A stretch of DNA of 59,996 bases from an uncultured Clostridia bacterium (GTDB lineage: Bacteria; Bacillota; Clostridia; TANB77; CAG-508), in the NCBI GenBank assembly GCA_934149165.1, contig CAKPDY010000007.1:1-59996 (forward strand), given 5' to 3'. Under the pieces are notes generated by a model. The model saw only the letters and a list, made by a program, of their open reading frames with translations, was not told the origin of the DNA and ran no database searches. Below, one piece after another: positions 29,113-39,515 of this stretch; positions within the stretch are counted from its first letter, which is position 1, and the number at the start of each line of letters is the position of its first letter. A program made the translations under genes and the position numbers.

Positions 29113-30186
29113 TTATTCAATTGTCAACTTTTGTGAATTTGTTTGTAATTCTATATATGTACGACCATCACTAACTTCTATTTCTTTGCCATCTTTATAA
29201 TAATATTTTGTTTTGGCTGATCTACTATCCTTTTTCCATGTTATTGGAACAGCATAACCATTTGTTATAAAATAACCATTGCCTGAACCAACTGTTTTTA
29301 AATCCCAATAATAATTATCTGAGCACACTGAATAATTAATCTTTTGTACTATAATGTTTTTTGTGCTAACTTGTTCCTTAGTATAATAATCAGTACAATA
29401 TTTATCATTTTCCATTCTGTTATACATCTTAGTATTATTATCATATACAAATGTTGTAACATTTGGTTTTGCTCCATATGGGATTACAACTTTATTTGCT
29501 ATTTTTGCTTCGTCTTTTGCTGATAAATCAACATCTTCTGGATTATAATTTAATAATATCGTTTTATCAGATTCTGTTTTAAATTTTTTATCATTAATTG
29601 TTTGTTTAATTTTAGAAATAGATGTATATGCAGTATGTTCACTTGCTAGTTTTTCTGGATTATTTCTCCAAAATGGCTTGTCAAATAATCCATTTATATA
29701 ATTAATTGAACCTGCTTTTTCATCATCTTCAGCATAATGACTCCATCCATAGTGAACAAAAATTGCATCTGATTCTAATGCATAATCTACGAAATTATGT
29801 CTTGAACTTCTAATTGTTCCTATTGTTAAGTCTTCATCTATGTCTTTATATAATGCTAGTAATCTTGATGTATTACCTTCAGTTGGTATTTCATATACTA
29901 GATATGCTTTGTTAAAACCTGTTTGAACTTTAACAGCTACTGGCGTGTTGTTAATTGATATTGCGTATGGTCTTGTTTTTGAGTTAGTGTTTATGATATC
30001 AACTTTGTTATCTTTTGATTCTTTTAAATCAACTGTTATTGTATCTTCTCCATTTTGTTCATTCTGACTTTGAATTATTTTTGAAGTATTATTGTTTTTA
30101 TATTGTATTGCTATGATAACTCCAGCTATAGCAAGAACTAAAACTATTAATATAGCTAATATTATTACTAATTTTTTATTTTTCAT
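29113..30186 (-). CDS. DUF3048 (YerB-like) membrane-anchored protein
   Basis: A 357-aa protein with an N-terminal anchor helix at about 5-28, then a linker rich in Asn/Lys, and an extracellular DUF3048 domain with RPYAISINNTP, KAYLVYEIPTEGNTSRLLA and GTIRSSRHNFVDYA. DUF3048 proteins are widespread in Bacillota; function is unknown, and proximity to LCP and glycan genes suggests an envelope role. The start is ATG 30186 (MKNKK), with GAGG upstream; the frame also has a GTG two codons earlier. Confidence 0.9.
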   Translation of the reverse strand: MKNKKLVIILAILIVLVLAIAGVIIAIQYKNNNTSKIIQSQNEQNGEDTITVDLKESKDNKVDIINTNSKTRPYAISINNTPVAVKVQTGFNKAYLVYEIPTEGNTSRLLALYKDIDEDLTIGTIRSSRHNFVDYALESDAIFVHYGWSHYAEDDEKAGSINYINGLFDKPFWRNNPEKLASEHTAYTSISKIKQTINDKKFKTESDKTILLNYNPEDVDLSAKDEAKIANKVVIPYGAKPNVTTFVYDNNTKMYNRMENDKYCTDYYTKEQVSTKNIIVQKINYSVCSDNYYWDLKTVGSGNGYFITNGYAVPITWKKDSRSAKTKYYYKDGKEIEVSDGRTYIELQTNSQKLTIE

Positions 30187-30213
30187 ATACACTTACCTCA
30201 CATTCGATATATT

Positions 30214-31341
30214 TTATAACTCCTCTTTTACTGTTTGTAAAGCTGATGCTATAACCTTGTCCATATCGTAATATTTATATTGACCTAATCTTCCTCCAAA
30301 TATTACTTTTGAATCTTGTTTTGCAAGTTCTTCATATTTTTTATATAATTCATTATTTCTATCATTATTAATTGGATAATATGGTTCTTTTTCTTGAGTC
30401 CATTTATCTGGATATTCACGTGTTATGATAGTTTTTTCTTTTGCTTCACCTTCAGCAGTTTGTCCTAAACTTGCTCCATATTCAAAATGTTTATGTTCAA
30501 TTATTCTTGTGTATGGAATTTCATATTCTGTATAGTTTACAACTGCATTTCCTTGATAATTTTTTTCATTTAATGTTTCTGTTTCAAAACGTAAACTTCT
30601 GTATTCTAATTCACCAAATTGATAGTTGTAATATTTATCTATTGGTCCTGTAAATATTATTTTTTCAGCTATATTTTCAAGTTCAGCTTTATTTTCGAAG
30701 TAATCGCAGTTTAAACGTACTTCAATTCCTTCAAGCATTTTTTCTATTATCTTTGTGTATCCACCAATTGGAATTCCTTGGTAGATATCGTTGAAATAGT
30801 TGTTGTCGTATATAAATCTTACTGGTAATCTTTTTATTATGAAGCTTGGAAGTTCAGTTGCTCTTTGCCCCCATTGTTTTTCTGTGTAACCTTTTACTAA
30901 CTTTTCGTAAATTGTTTTTCCAACTAGACTGATTGCTTGCTCTTCTAAGTTTTTAGGTTCGGTAATTCCTGCTTCAGTTTTTTCTTGTTCGATTTTTGCT
31001 TTTGCTTGTTCTGGTGTTACTACTCCCCATAGTTTGTTGAATGTGTTCATGTTGAATGGCATGTTGTATAGTTCATTTTTGTAACGTGCTACTGGTGAGT
31101 TTGTATAACGGTTGAACTCTGCAAATTGATTTATGTAGTTCCATACTTCTTTGTTGCTTGTGTGGAATATGTGTGCACCGTATTTGTGTACATTTATTCC
31201 GTTTTGTTCTTCTGTGTAGATGTTTCCTGCTATGTTTGGACGTTTGTCTATTACTAGACATTTCTTTCCTTTTTTGTTTGCTTCGTGGGCGAAGATTGCG
31301 CCGAATAGGCCTGAGCCTACTATTAGATAGTCGTATTTCAT
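30214..31341 (-). CDS. glf: UDP-galactopyranose mutase
   Basis: A 375-aa flavoenzyme with YLIVGSGLFGAIFAHEA for FAD, NIAGNIYTE, HKYGAHIFHTSN and the NSPVARYKNELYNMPFNMNT substrate region, plus the C-terminal FGGRLGQYKYYDMDKVI. It interconverts UDP-galactopyranose and UDP-galactofuranose, so galactofuranose is probably a component of the polymer. The start is ATG 31341, directly after AGGAGGAAC; an upstream extension to 31425 lacks homology and would bury that ribosome site. Confidence 0.96.
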   Translation of the reverse strand: MKYDYLIVGSGLFGAIFAHEANKKGKKCLVIDKRPNIAGNIYTEEQNGINVHKYGAHIFHTSNKEVWNYINQFAEFNRYTNSPVARYKNELYNMPFNMNTFNKLWGVVTPEQAKAKIEQEKTEAGITEPKNLEEQAISLVGKTIYEKLVKGYTEKQWGQRATELPSFIIKRLPVRFIYDNNYFNDIYQGIPIGGYTKIIEKMLEGIEVRLNCDYFENKAELENIAEKIIFTGPIDKYYNYQFGELEYRSLRFETETLNEKNYQGNAVVNYTEYEIPYTRIIEHKHFEYGASLGQTAEGEAKEKTIITREYPDKWTQEKEPYYPINNDRNNELYKKYEELAKQDSKVIFGGRLGQYKYYDMDKVIASALQTVKEEL

Positions 31342-31426
31342 TTTATGTTCCTCCTTATATGCTTGTATTTTCTTCATTCTATTACAAGCTTTTTTATTAT
31401 TATCGTATTTTTTAATCTTAATCACT

Positions 31427-32546
31427 TTATTCTTTTATCGCTAAGACTTTTTCTTTAATTATCTTTATTTTACTTAATATATATGTAGTTAATATACTAA
31501 CAATAAATGATAACAAAAATAGTAGTATTACCTTTATCGGATTCATACATTTCAGTGCTTTTACGTATCTAACCAGAATCATCTCTATAATAATGTGAAT
31601 AAAAAATATTGATAGCGCAATTTTAGAAAAATATGTACACAATTTTATAAACCATTTATGTATTAATTTGCAATTAATTCTAGTAAACAACTCAAAAATA
31701 AGCAAACTGTACATATAAATATAAAAGGTGAGTTATACCAAATATTGTAAACTATAGAATAATAATGTGCAAATAATTGTATTCCACATGATAGTATAAA
31801 TGAAATTATACTTGCAATCAGTATCCACTTACTTTTTATACTTTTAAGTATATTTTGACGTATAAAATATGCAGTTATCAAATAAAAACCATATGTTCCA
31901 CCTAGAAAACTAATATCTAATATACTTTTATATTGCTCTAATTTTAATACTTTAAGTATAATATTTATCGTTGGTAAACAAAATGACAAGGCAAATGCTA
32001 TTAACATTGGAATTTTTAATGACTTCAAAGAAAAGTTTTTTAATATTTTTCCAATATATGGAATAACTATATATATACCTATAATCATTGGCATATACCA
32101 CATATTCTTTAATGGAACTTTTTCAAAAAATAGCATTTCTTTTATTACAGTATGTATATCTATAGATGTATTATTATAAATACATAGAAATATATTATAT
32201 AGTATAATCCAAATTTCTGTAGTTACAATCAAGGGCAATAAATTTTTCTTATAAAAATTTTTACACTTTCATCATTTTCATAATTTCTATTTAATAATAA
32301 ATAACCTGAAATCATTAAAAAAATAGGAACTCCTAAACGACCTATTGTAAACACTATAGTTTTAAATAATTTTGCTTGTATACTTAATGCAATATGACTT
32401 TGGATGTTATTAAATTGATATATATACTCTACTGCATGACAAAGGACTACCGAAACAATTGCAAAAACTCTTGCAATGTCCAAAAATATAATTCTATTTT
32501 TTGTGTTTATTTGTGTTGTATTATCTATTAATCCCGGATCACTCAT
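31427..32546 (-). pseudogene. Acyltransferase-3 family gene with two frame breaks
   Basis: Three overlapping frames together encode one acyltransferase-3 (OafA/OatA-type) membrane protein. The first (from 32546) has FLDIARVFAIVSVVLCHA with the catalytic His and GVPIFLMISGYLLL, the middle starts around PLIVTTEIW, and the last continues ELFTRINCKLIHKW to the C-terminal helices. Both breaks look like loss of one T from a run (about 32255 and 31690); adding one T back in each joins the frames. Unlike the CGG sites, these are in homopolymers and shift in the other sense, so this is probably a genuine decaying gene or a sequencing error. The intact paralogue is at 32573. Confidence 0.75.
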
Positions 32547-32572
32547 ATATTTTTTTCCTTCCGTATTATTTT

Positions 32573-33649
32573 TTATGGTACTATTTTTTTCAATATAGGT
32601 ATTTTTTTAACTACATAAACTATTATTAAACTAATAATATATGTTGTTATTATTCCAATTGTTCTCCATTCCCAAGAATATACATTAATGGAAAAAATAT
32701 GTATTTGATAATACATAACAATTTTATGTATTAGGTATATTCCAAAACTACAGCTAGCAATGTTTGATATACATCTTTTTATTTTATCACTTTTTATTAA
32801 ATTTTTAAAATCAATTTGTTTTATAAAAATAAACACCGCACAAGCTAATAATACTGAATGAAATTGTGCATATCCAAATAGGGTCTTATTTAATGTATTA
32901 TTAGACGTCGTCCAATAATACGTCATAAAATATCTAAATAATACAGATAATATTCCTAATATATAACTTATAATTCTATATTTTTTCTTTATGCTTTGCG
33001 TTGATAATAAATATCCTAATAACACAAAGATAAGATATTGTCCAAGTTGAATTGATAGTGAAGTATTATATGTTATTTTAAATAACTTCAACACAATTGG
33101 TAAAATCGAGTGTGTTATAAAAATAGTAGCAACTGTATACCAACAGACATTTCTATATTTTTCATTTGCAAAAACAGATAAAACAGGAATTGTTAAGTAA
33201 ATTCCTAATATCCAAAACATAAAATAATATGTTGACTCCTCTTTATTTGCAAAAAATATATTTAGTAATGTTTTTACACTAAAATCCTGTATTTTTAGTT
33301 GACCTATCTTGTATTTCCAAATAATCATTATAATTGCCCAAAATAGTAATGGTATCATTACTTTTAGTAATCTTTTTTTAAAGAAAGTTTTTGTATTATA
33401 TTTTTCCCTATATTTCATTAATGTTGCACCTGATAACATTAAAAATATTGGAACAGCCCAATAACAAATACATTCTACAATTAAACTAGTCGTCCATGCC
33501 CTTTTATAATTTGTCGAAAAATTATGTACTATTCCGTTACAATGTAATGCTACAACAGCAATTATAGCTAAAACATTTAAAATATCATAATATACAATTC
33601 TTTTATTATTTTCCTTACTTACACATTTATTTTCCATAATTATTTTCAT
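32573..33649 (-). CDS. Acyltransferase-3 family membrane protein
   Basis: A 358-aa, ten-helix protein with YYDILNVLAIIAVVALHCNG (catalytic His), WAVPIFLMLSGATLM, and a string of helices to the C-terminus. This family O-acetylates or succinylates surface polysaccharide or peptidoglycan sugars using cytoplasmic acyl-CoA. It is intact, next to a broken paralogue, so the surface acylation pattern may be changing. The start could be ATG 33649 or the ATG four codons later. Confidence 0.9.
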   Translation of the reverse strand: MKIIMENKCVSKENNKRIVYYDILNVLAIIAVVALHCNGIVHNFSTNYKRAWTTSLIVECICYWAVPIFLMLSGATLMKYREKYNTKTFFKKRLLKVMIPLLFWAIIMIIWKYKIGQLKIQDFSVKTLLNIFFANKEESTYYFMFWILGIYLTIPVLSVFANEKYRNVCWYTVATIFITHSILPIVLKLFKITYNTSLSIQLGQYLIFVLLGYLLSTQSIKKKYRIISYILGILSVLFRYFMTYYWTTSNNTLNKTLFGYAQFHSVLLACAVFIFIKQIDFKNLIKSDKIKRCISNIASCSFGIYLIHKIVMYYQIHIFSINVYSWEWRTIGIITTYIISLIIVYVVKKIPILKKIVP

Positions 33650-33665
33650 ATCCTTACACTAATTT

Positions 33666-35129
33666 TTATAATTTATCATTTATTTTTTGTTTTCTGAAAA
33701 TTTTATTTTTAACTTTATTCAGTATTTCAAATAAAAACTTGTCTCTCATGCATAATAAACAAATTCCATATGTCGCACCTCCCACAACTACTTGAACAAT
33801 TACAGATATCAAATTATTGTTTATCATTTTTTCTATCATTACACATATCATAAACATAATTAAACTTGAACATAAATATTTTCTAGTTAACACAAATATA
33901 TTTTTTAAATCAAAATCGTTTCTAACAAAAAATAATTGCACACATGTAACTACAGTTTCAGCAATTACAGTTCCAATTGACGCACCTATTGCCCCATATT
34001 TCCAAATTAAACATGCATTCATTATAAAATTAACAATGGCTCCAAAAACAACGGACAAAGTATATTCCTTTTGCCTCTTTGTTGGTAATAAATATTGAGT
34101 TCCTGTAACATTGCTTAATCCTATTAATAATATAATTGGACTTATTATGCTCATTAATATTGCCACTTTATCATAACCATTACCAAAGAAAACCGGCACA
34201 AAAGATTTAGATACAGCAATAATTCCAAATACCATTGGAAAGGCTAATAAAAAAAACACATTAAAAGATTTGTGCATATATCCTGTAACTTTTTCTTTTT
34301 CGCCATTTGCAAATGTACTTGCTATTCTAGGCAACATAACAGTTCCAAGAGATGTAATTATAGCTAACAGCATTTTTATAATTTTTTGACTCTGATCATA
34401 ATAACCTACTTCTGATTTATCTAATATTATCGTTCCAATCATTGTTCTATCTAATAGTGTATATACTTGAATTGCAATTTGTGGTATCAACAATGCTATT
34501 GTAGGCTTTAAATGTCTAAATATATATAATTCTTTTAATTTTATTTTTTCTAAATACTTAGGTAAATATAACCACAAAGTACCATTTCCAATCAATATTG
34601 ATAATACATATATTAAGAAATATATTTTTAAATCACTTGATGTTTTCACAAAAAAGAAAATACACACAACACTTATTAATTTCACAAGCATATTTCTCAT
34701 TACTGTTTTTTTAAATTCTTCCATTCCTTGAAAGAACCAACTAATATCAATACAATTTCCTATAATTTCTAGCATTAGTATTTTATAATATACTTGGTAT
34801 TGATTTCCGTTTACAAAAATATTATAAAATACTAATAATGATATTGACATTGTTAACATTCTTAATAAAATAATTTCGAAAAAAATATGACTATATTTCT
34901 TTCTATCTTTTTGATAATATGCAATTTCTCTTTGTCCGTATAATGCTATTCCTAATGAACCAAACATTATGAAATAAGATGCAATTGATAATGTGTAACT
35001 GTATATTCCAATATTTTCAACCCCCAACACTCTTGAAACATACGGAGTGGTTATTAATGGAAGTATTAAGACCAAAATTTGATACGTTAAATTATATATA
35101 TAATTTTTTATTACTGACCCTTTTTTCAT
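33666..35129 (-). CDS. Wzx-type polysaccharide flippase
   Basis: A 487-aa MATE/MOP-superfamily membrane protein with twelve to fourteen helices. The N-terminus IYNLTYQILVLILPLITTPYV is the typical Wzx opening, with VLGVENIGIYSYTLSIASYF next. It flips undecaprenyl-linked repeat units for polymerisation by Wzy. Its ATG lies inside the end of the wzy gene (four-base overlap), so the two are coupled. Confidence 0.93.
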   Translation of the reverse strand: MKKGSVIKNYIYNLTYQILVLILPLITTPYVSRVLGVENIGIYSYTLSIASYFIMFGSLGIALYGQREIAYYQKDRKKYSHIFFEIILLRMLTMSISLLVFYNIFVNGNQYQVYYKILMLEIIGNCIDISWFFQGMEEFKKTVMRNMLVKLISVVCIFFFVKTSSDLKIYFLIYVLSILIGNGTLWLYLPKYLEKIKLKELYIFRHLKPTIALLIPQIAIQVYTLLDRTMIGTIILDKSEVGYYDQSQKIIKMLLAIITSLGTVMLPRIASTFANGEKEKVTGYMHKSFNVFFLLAFPMVFGIIAVSKSFVPVFFGNGYDKVAILMSIISPIILLIGLSNVTGTQYLLPTKRQKEYTLSVVFGAIVNFIMNACLIWKYGAIGASIGTVIAETVVTCVQLFFVRNDFDLKNIFVLTRKYLCSSLIMFMICVMIEKMINNNLISVIVQVVVGGATYGICLLCMRDKFLFEILNKVKNKIFRKQKINDKL

Positions 35130-36575
35130 TTTTTTATTCTCATCTTTCTTTCGCTTTTTATATTTATAAATAGATTTTTAATATTTTCAAAAGCAATATT
35201 ATAAAACACTAAATTAAAAATATACCATAATAATATCATATTTAAAAATTGTTTATTAAATATGTTTTCATAAAATTTATTTGAGAAAAACGAAAAAACT
35301 ATTGTAGAAAAAATATAACTGTATACTAATATGGAAACTTTAGGTTTACTTTTTAATGTTACACTCCTACAAGTTTCATATACTAGTTGTGCTATTATCG
35401 CCATAATTGCAACTAAAATTATTTCTCCTATATACCCAAAATCATATATATATGGATAAAATGTAGTATATACATTTCCTAAATTAAAACCATCTACTTT
35501 TCTCATTGGAAGTGTTAGTGCATAGTATGAATTACTCCAATTTAACTTTCCACCAAAGTATCTAATTACATATACAAAAGTTTGACTTCCCCAATATAAG
35601 TTTTCATTATCAATATTATCCTCTTGTAAATATGTGTCCAGATTTTTAATCTGAGCCCCACAATAAATAGATAAATAATCAAAAAAATTCATATTGCTAA
35701 TAGCTGTCTTCGAATTTGACTTTCTTCCTAACAAAGAACCTGTCATTTGAAAAGTTAGTAGTATCACTCCTAAGATTATTAATATTTTTAAAATAAATTT
35801 TTTTGTGATATCTTTACCATATCCATTTTTTTTATTTTTAATAACTGTGTATATAGCAATCATTGCTAATATTATATTTATGGCTCCTCCTCTTGAACCT
35901 AAAATTACACTTGATATTATCCCTAAAATAACTATTAAAATTGATAAAAAATCTATTTTTTTTTGAGCAATATAGTTATTTATTATTATATAACAAAACC
36001 AATAACTTAATGCATTTGTTACTAGTCTAGCTAACGAAACAAGTTTAGGCAATTTAACTTGTTCGTCTGAAAATTTTATTTTGCTATATTTTTGAATAGT
36101 TTCAGATATGTTATCAAAAGACCCATTCATTACTATAACAACTGCATAAACAGAAAATATAATTGTACATGTTATAAATATTATAACAATAATTTTTTGC
36201 CAATTTTCAATATTAATACACTCTATATTAGTTGTATCTTCTGTATCTTTTACATTTTTTATATTTTTTTTACTTATTATTTTTTTTAAAGTAAATTTAA
36301 TTATATGTGATACAATTGCAAATTCTAATACTCCGCAATAAAATAACTAAAAAAGTATTTAAATGTAAATTTAGGTTCCATTTATTAGCATATATACATG
36401 CAACAAAACTTGCAATTGCAAATGATGCACAAAATAAAAAAGCTGGTTCCATTATATCTTTTTTATTATATAAAAATTCAAATACTAATAATATTATTAA
36501 AATTATAAATAATAAATATATCAAATTTATTTTTTCATTCCTTTCATTATTAATATACATATATTTTTTTATCAT
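35126..36575 (-). CDS. Wzy-like polysaccharide polymerase, read through a CGG +1 frameshift
   Basis: A multi-spanning protein of about 482 aa after joining. The first frame gives helices up to LNTFLVILL; CGG (36333-36335) breaks it, and skipping C gives L-G-VLEFAIVSHIIKF, open through 200 bases without any start codon to the second part with ILGSRGGAINIILAMIAIY, the Arg-bearing helix typical of O-antigen polymerases (oligosaccharide repeat unit polymerase), and a long outside loop. It polymerises repeat units flipped by Wzx. The start is uncertain: ATG 36575 has no clear ribosome site. Confidence 0.8.
36333..36335 (-). other. CGG +1 frameshift site 6 (wzy)
   Basis: The frame reads TTA TTG CGG AGT and stops ten codons after the CGG. 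Skipping C gives TTG GGA GTA TTA. The shifted frame is open for 67 codons before the first ATG of the downstream part, which argues that it is really translated from upstream. Confidence 0.75.
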
Positions 36576-36644
36576 ATTACATATGTTCTGTTTAAATTTA
36601 AATATTATTAAATAATTGACTAAAAAATACTGTATTTATACAAA

Positions 36645-37655
36645 TTATAACTTATACTTTAATTTTATTATTCTTACATAATGACAAATTATATATATTA
36701 AATAATTATCTTTCCTTAAAAATTTTATAATCTTACTATAATTTTGCATTTGATTATATATTTCTTTATTAAATCTTAATATTTCGTTATCAAAATCTTT
36801 TATCAATTTATAATGTTCGCGACTTACAGACACAATGACAAAAAAATTAGTTATTGTACTAGTAAAAGATTTAACTAGGAATTTATCAATATATTTTTTA
36901 AAATTTTCTTTCATATTCATATTTATAGAATATTGATTCATTAAAGTTTTATCAACAATTGCATGATCTCTATAATGCTTTATTCTACCTTCAATACTTA
37001 TTGATTGTCCTTCTACTCCAATTCTATATACATATATTGGCTCTGTAAAAATTTTAATTGTATTACAATAAAACAATGGAATAATAGCATATTCTGTATC
37101 TGTATAAAAACATTTTTCATCTATGTGAATTTTATTTTTTTTCAAAATTTCTGTTTTATACATTAAATTATGCATAATTAGTTGACTATTCAATTTTCCA
37201 AAAACATTTTCAATTTCACTTTCTTCTATATATTTTTCAATATTGTTATTAATGATTTCTGAATTTTTATTTTTATCATTGAATTTAATATATGGAGTAT
37301 ATATAACATCACTGTCAATGTTTTTAGTTTCAAGCTCATTACATATCTTTTCTAAATTATCGGTGTCATACCAATCATCACCATCTAATTGCTTAAAATA
37401 TTTTCCTCTTGCTAATTCAATTCCTTTATTTATTGTTGAGCCATATCCACCATTCTCTTTTTCTATAACCCTAAATGTATCTGGATATTGTTTTTCAAAT
37501 TTTTTTGCAATTTCACAAGTTTTATCTTTTCCACCATCAATAATTACTAAAACTTCAATTTTATTCAAATTTTTAATTAATAAAGAACTTAATGTATGTT
37601 CAATATATTTTTCAACATTATATGCAGCTATTGAAATTGTTAATATTTTATCCAT
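36645..37655 (-). CDS. GT2 glycosyltransferase
   Basis: A 336-aa GT-A enzyme with ILTISIAAYNVEKYIEHTL, VIIDGGKDKT and GGYGSTINKGIELARGKYF, then QLDGDDWYD. It closely resembles the C-terminal GT2 domain of the bifunctional enzyme at 14570-17147 (both have GSTINKGIELA.GKYFK), so the two probably share donor type. A run of G directly before ATG serves as ribosome site and is also the end of the previous gene, giving tight coupling. Confidence 0.92.
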   Translation of the reverse strand: MDKILTISIAAYNVEKYIEHTLSSLLIKNLNKIEVLVIIDGGKDKTCEIAKKFEKQYPDTFRVIEKENGGYGSTINKGIELARGKYFKQLDGDDWYDTDNLEKICNELETKNIDSDVIYTPYIKFNDKNKNSEIINNNIEKYIEESEIENVFGKLNSQLIMHNLMYKTEILKKNKIHIDEKCFYTDTEYAIIPLFYCNTIKIFTEPIYVYRIGVEGQSISIEGRIKHYRDHAIVDKTLMNQYSINMNMKENFKKYIDKFLVKSFTSTITNFFVIVSVSREHYKLIKDFDNEILRFNKEIYNQMQNYSKIIKFLRKDNYLIYIICHYVRIIKLKYKL

Positions 37656-37656
37656 A

Positions 37657-38727
37657 CTATTTTCCCCCCCATTTATTTGCTATCATTGATTTAATTAATC
37701 TAGAATACATATCTTCTAAATTAATTGTTTCTTTCCAACCAAGCTGTTTTATTTTTCTGCAATCCAAATTCATGCACAATCTAGGTGCATATCCGTATTT
37801 TTCAATATTTTCTTCTATATCATACTTAACTTTTATATTATTAGCTTTTGCAACAACATTAGCCATATCACTTATTGAGCAATAAGTATTTTCATTAGCA
37901 ACATTATATATTTCATTCTTTTTTCCATATAACATTGTTATTAAAATTGCACTAACAGCATCACTTGTATATAAATAGCATCTTTTGGTTTCTCCTTTTG
38001 TATGTAAAATAATATCTTTTTTTTCAATTGCGTTTCTTGCAAATTCTGCAAACACTCTCCCATCATAATAATTAACTCCAGCTCCAAATGTTTGAGTTAA
38101 TCTTAAAATATTAGTACTAAATCCATACATTTTAGAATAGCATATACATAAATTTTCACACATATTTTTGCTAATTGGATAACAATTTCTAACTTCATTC
38201 GTTAATAAATTGTTCCCACAAAACTCATCAATTTTTTTGTCTGTATCTGGTCTTCCATATACTTCCATAGTCGACAAATAAATAAATTTGATTACTCCTT
38301 TATTTTTTGCAAATTCTAAAACATTTCTAGTTCCATCTATTGCAATATTAATTGTTTTTATCGGTTCTTCGATAAATAATTTACTAGATGTTTGGCTTGC
38401 AGCATGAACTACATAATCAATGTTTTCGTGTACATCAGGTATTGGGTTACAAATATCCTCTTCGATTAATTCCAGCTTCGAACCCTCTTCTATCAGTTCT
38501 TTAAATATTTCAATTGCTTTTTCTTTATTTCTTACCAAAGCAATTATTTTACAATTTAAATTGAAGATATTGCTTGCATATACTATTGTATTAACTAATA
38601 ACTTTCCAATTAATCCTGTTCCCCCAGTTATAAAAATTGTTTTACCTTTTAATTCTTTCCAATCAATTTCATTAGAATATACATTTTTTTCAATATCTTC
38701 TAAATATACCTTATCTTTCATTTTCAT
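37657..38727 (-). CDS. Extended SDR / NAD-dependent epimerase-dehydratase
   Basis: A 356-aa Rossmann enzyme with IFITGGTGLIGKLLV for NAD binding, DYVVHAASQTSS, LSTMEVYG and the catalytic YPISK. It belongs to nucleotide-sugar epimerase/dehydratases. It is sandwiched between a TarI/IspD-like cytidylyltransferase and a GT2 gene, a set repeatedly seen with LicD in Gram-positive glycan loci, so the substrate may be a CDP-linked polyol or sugar rather than a UDP/dTDP sugar. That is inference from context. Confidence 0.88.
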   Translation of the reverse strand: MKMKDKVYLEDIEKNVYSNEIDWKELKGKTIFITGGTGLIGKLLVNTIVYASNIFNLNCKIIALVRNKEKAIEIFKELIEEGSKLELIEEDICNPIPDVHENIDYVVHAASQTSSKLFIEEPIKTINIAIDGTRNVLEFAKNKGVIKFIYLSTMEVYGRPDTDKKIDEFCGNNLLTNEVRNCYPISKNMCENLCICYSKMYGFSTNILRLTQTFGAGVNYYDGRVFAEFARNAIEKKDIILHTKGETKRCYLYTSDAVSAILITMLYGKKNEIYNVANENTYCSISDMANVVAKANNIKVKYDIEENIEKYGYAPRLCMNLDCRKIKQLGWKETINLEDMYSRLIKSMIANKWGGK

Positions 38728-38735
38728 ACAATCTA

Positions 38736-39515
38736 CTACTTTCCTTTATTGTTTTTTATTAAATCATATTGTGCACCAATTTTATTTGTCATGCCTAATC
38801 CAAAGGTTTGTTCATCTTCTTTATATTTTAAATATGATTTAAAAGTATAAACATCTTCTGGAGTTGTAACTTTTATATTTCCCCTATTTCCTTCTACTAT
38901 ATATGCTGTATTTCCTAATGTTCTTATAATTGTACATGCATCAACCATATTTTCGTACCCTTGAGGTCTATTTCTAATTGCATCATGTGCTTTAATAATA
39001 TCTCCTAAATAAAAACTTTGTGGAGCTTGACCAACATATGTTTCACTTCTAATAGGAACATCATTTATTTCATTTCCGTCTTTACTTGTAAGTATAGTTT
39101 CATATGTTGGCACACAAGTTATTGCATTTCCATTCTTTTTTACACCTTCAATGTTTCTTGTTATCACATCAGAAGAAACAAATGGTCTAACCCCATCATG
39201 TAACAATACAATTGAATCTTCTGGATTTTCATTTTCAACCATCTTCAATCCATTATAAATAGATTCTTGTGCAGAATCGCCTCCTTTAGTTATTCCGCAT
39301 ATTTTTGTTAAATTATATATTTTTGTTAATTTCTCTACATATGGTATATATCCCTCTAATGTTACTACATACACTTTATTTATTAACGGATGATATTGAA
39401 ATAATTCAACTGTATGTACTAAAATTGGTTTTCCATTAATTTCTAAAAATTGTTTTGGAATTTCTGTTCCCATTCTAGTACCTCTTCCACTTGCAAAAAT
39501 TACCGCTATATTCAT
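38736..39515 (-). CDS. IspD/TarI-family cytidylyltransferase
   Basis: A 259-aa enzyme with the nucleotide loop VIFASGRGTRMG, then PKQFLEINGKPILVHTVE, HDGVRPFVS and TYVGQAPQSF. The family makes CDP-methylerythritol (IspD) or CDP-ribitol (TarI). With LicD, a CDP-glycerol-type transferase and an SDR beside it, a CDP-polyol for glycan decoration is more likely than isoprenoid synthesis, but the sequence alone does not decide. The start is ATG 39515, preceded by GGAGG; it overlaps the end of the upstream gene by 41 bases. Confidence 0.85.
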   Translation of the reverse strand: MNIAVIFASGRGTRMGTEIPKQFLEINGKPILVHTVELFQYHPLINKVYVVTLEGYIPYVEKLTKIYNLTKICGITKGGDSAQESIYNGLKMVENENPEDSIVLLHDGVRPFVSSDVITRNIEGVKKNGNAITCVPTYETILTSKDGNEINDVPIRSETYVGQAPQSFYLGDIIKAHDAIRNRPQGYENMVDACTIIRTLGNTAYIVEGNRGNIKVTTPEDVYTFKSYLKYKEDEQTFGLGMTNKIGAQYDLIKNNKGK

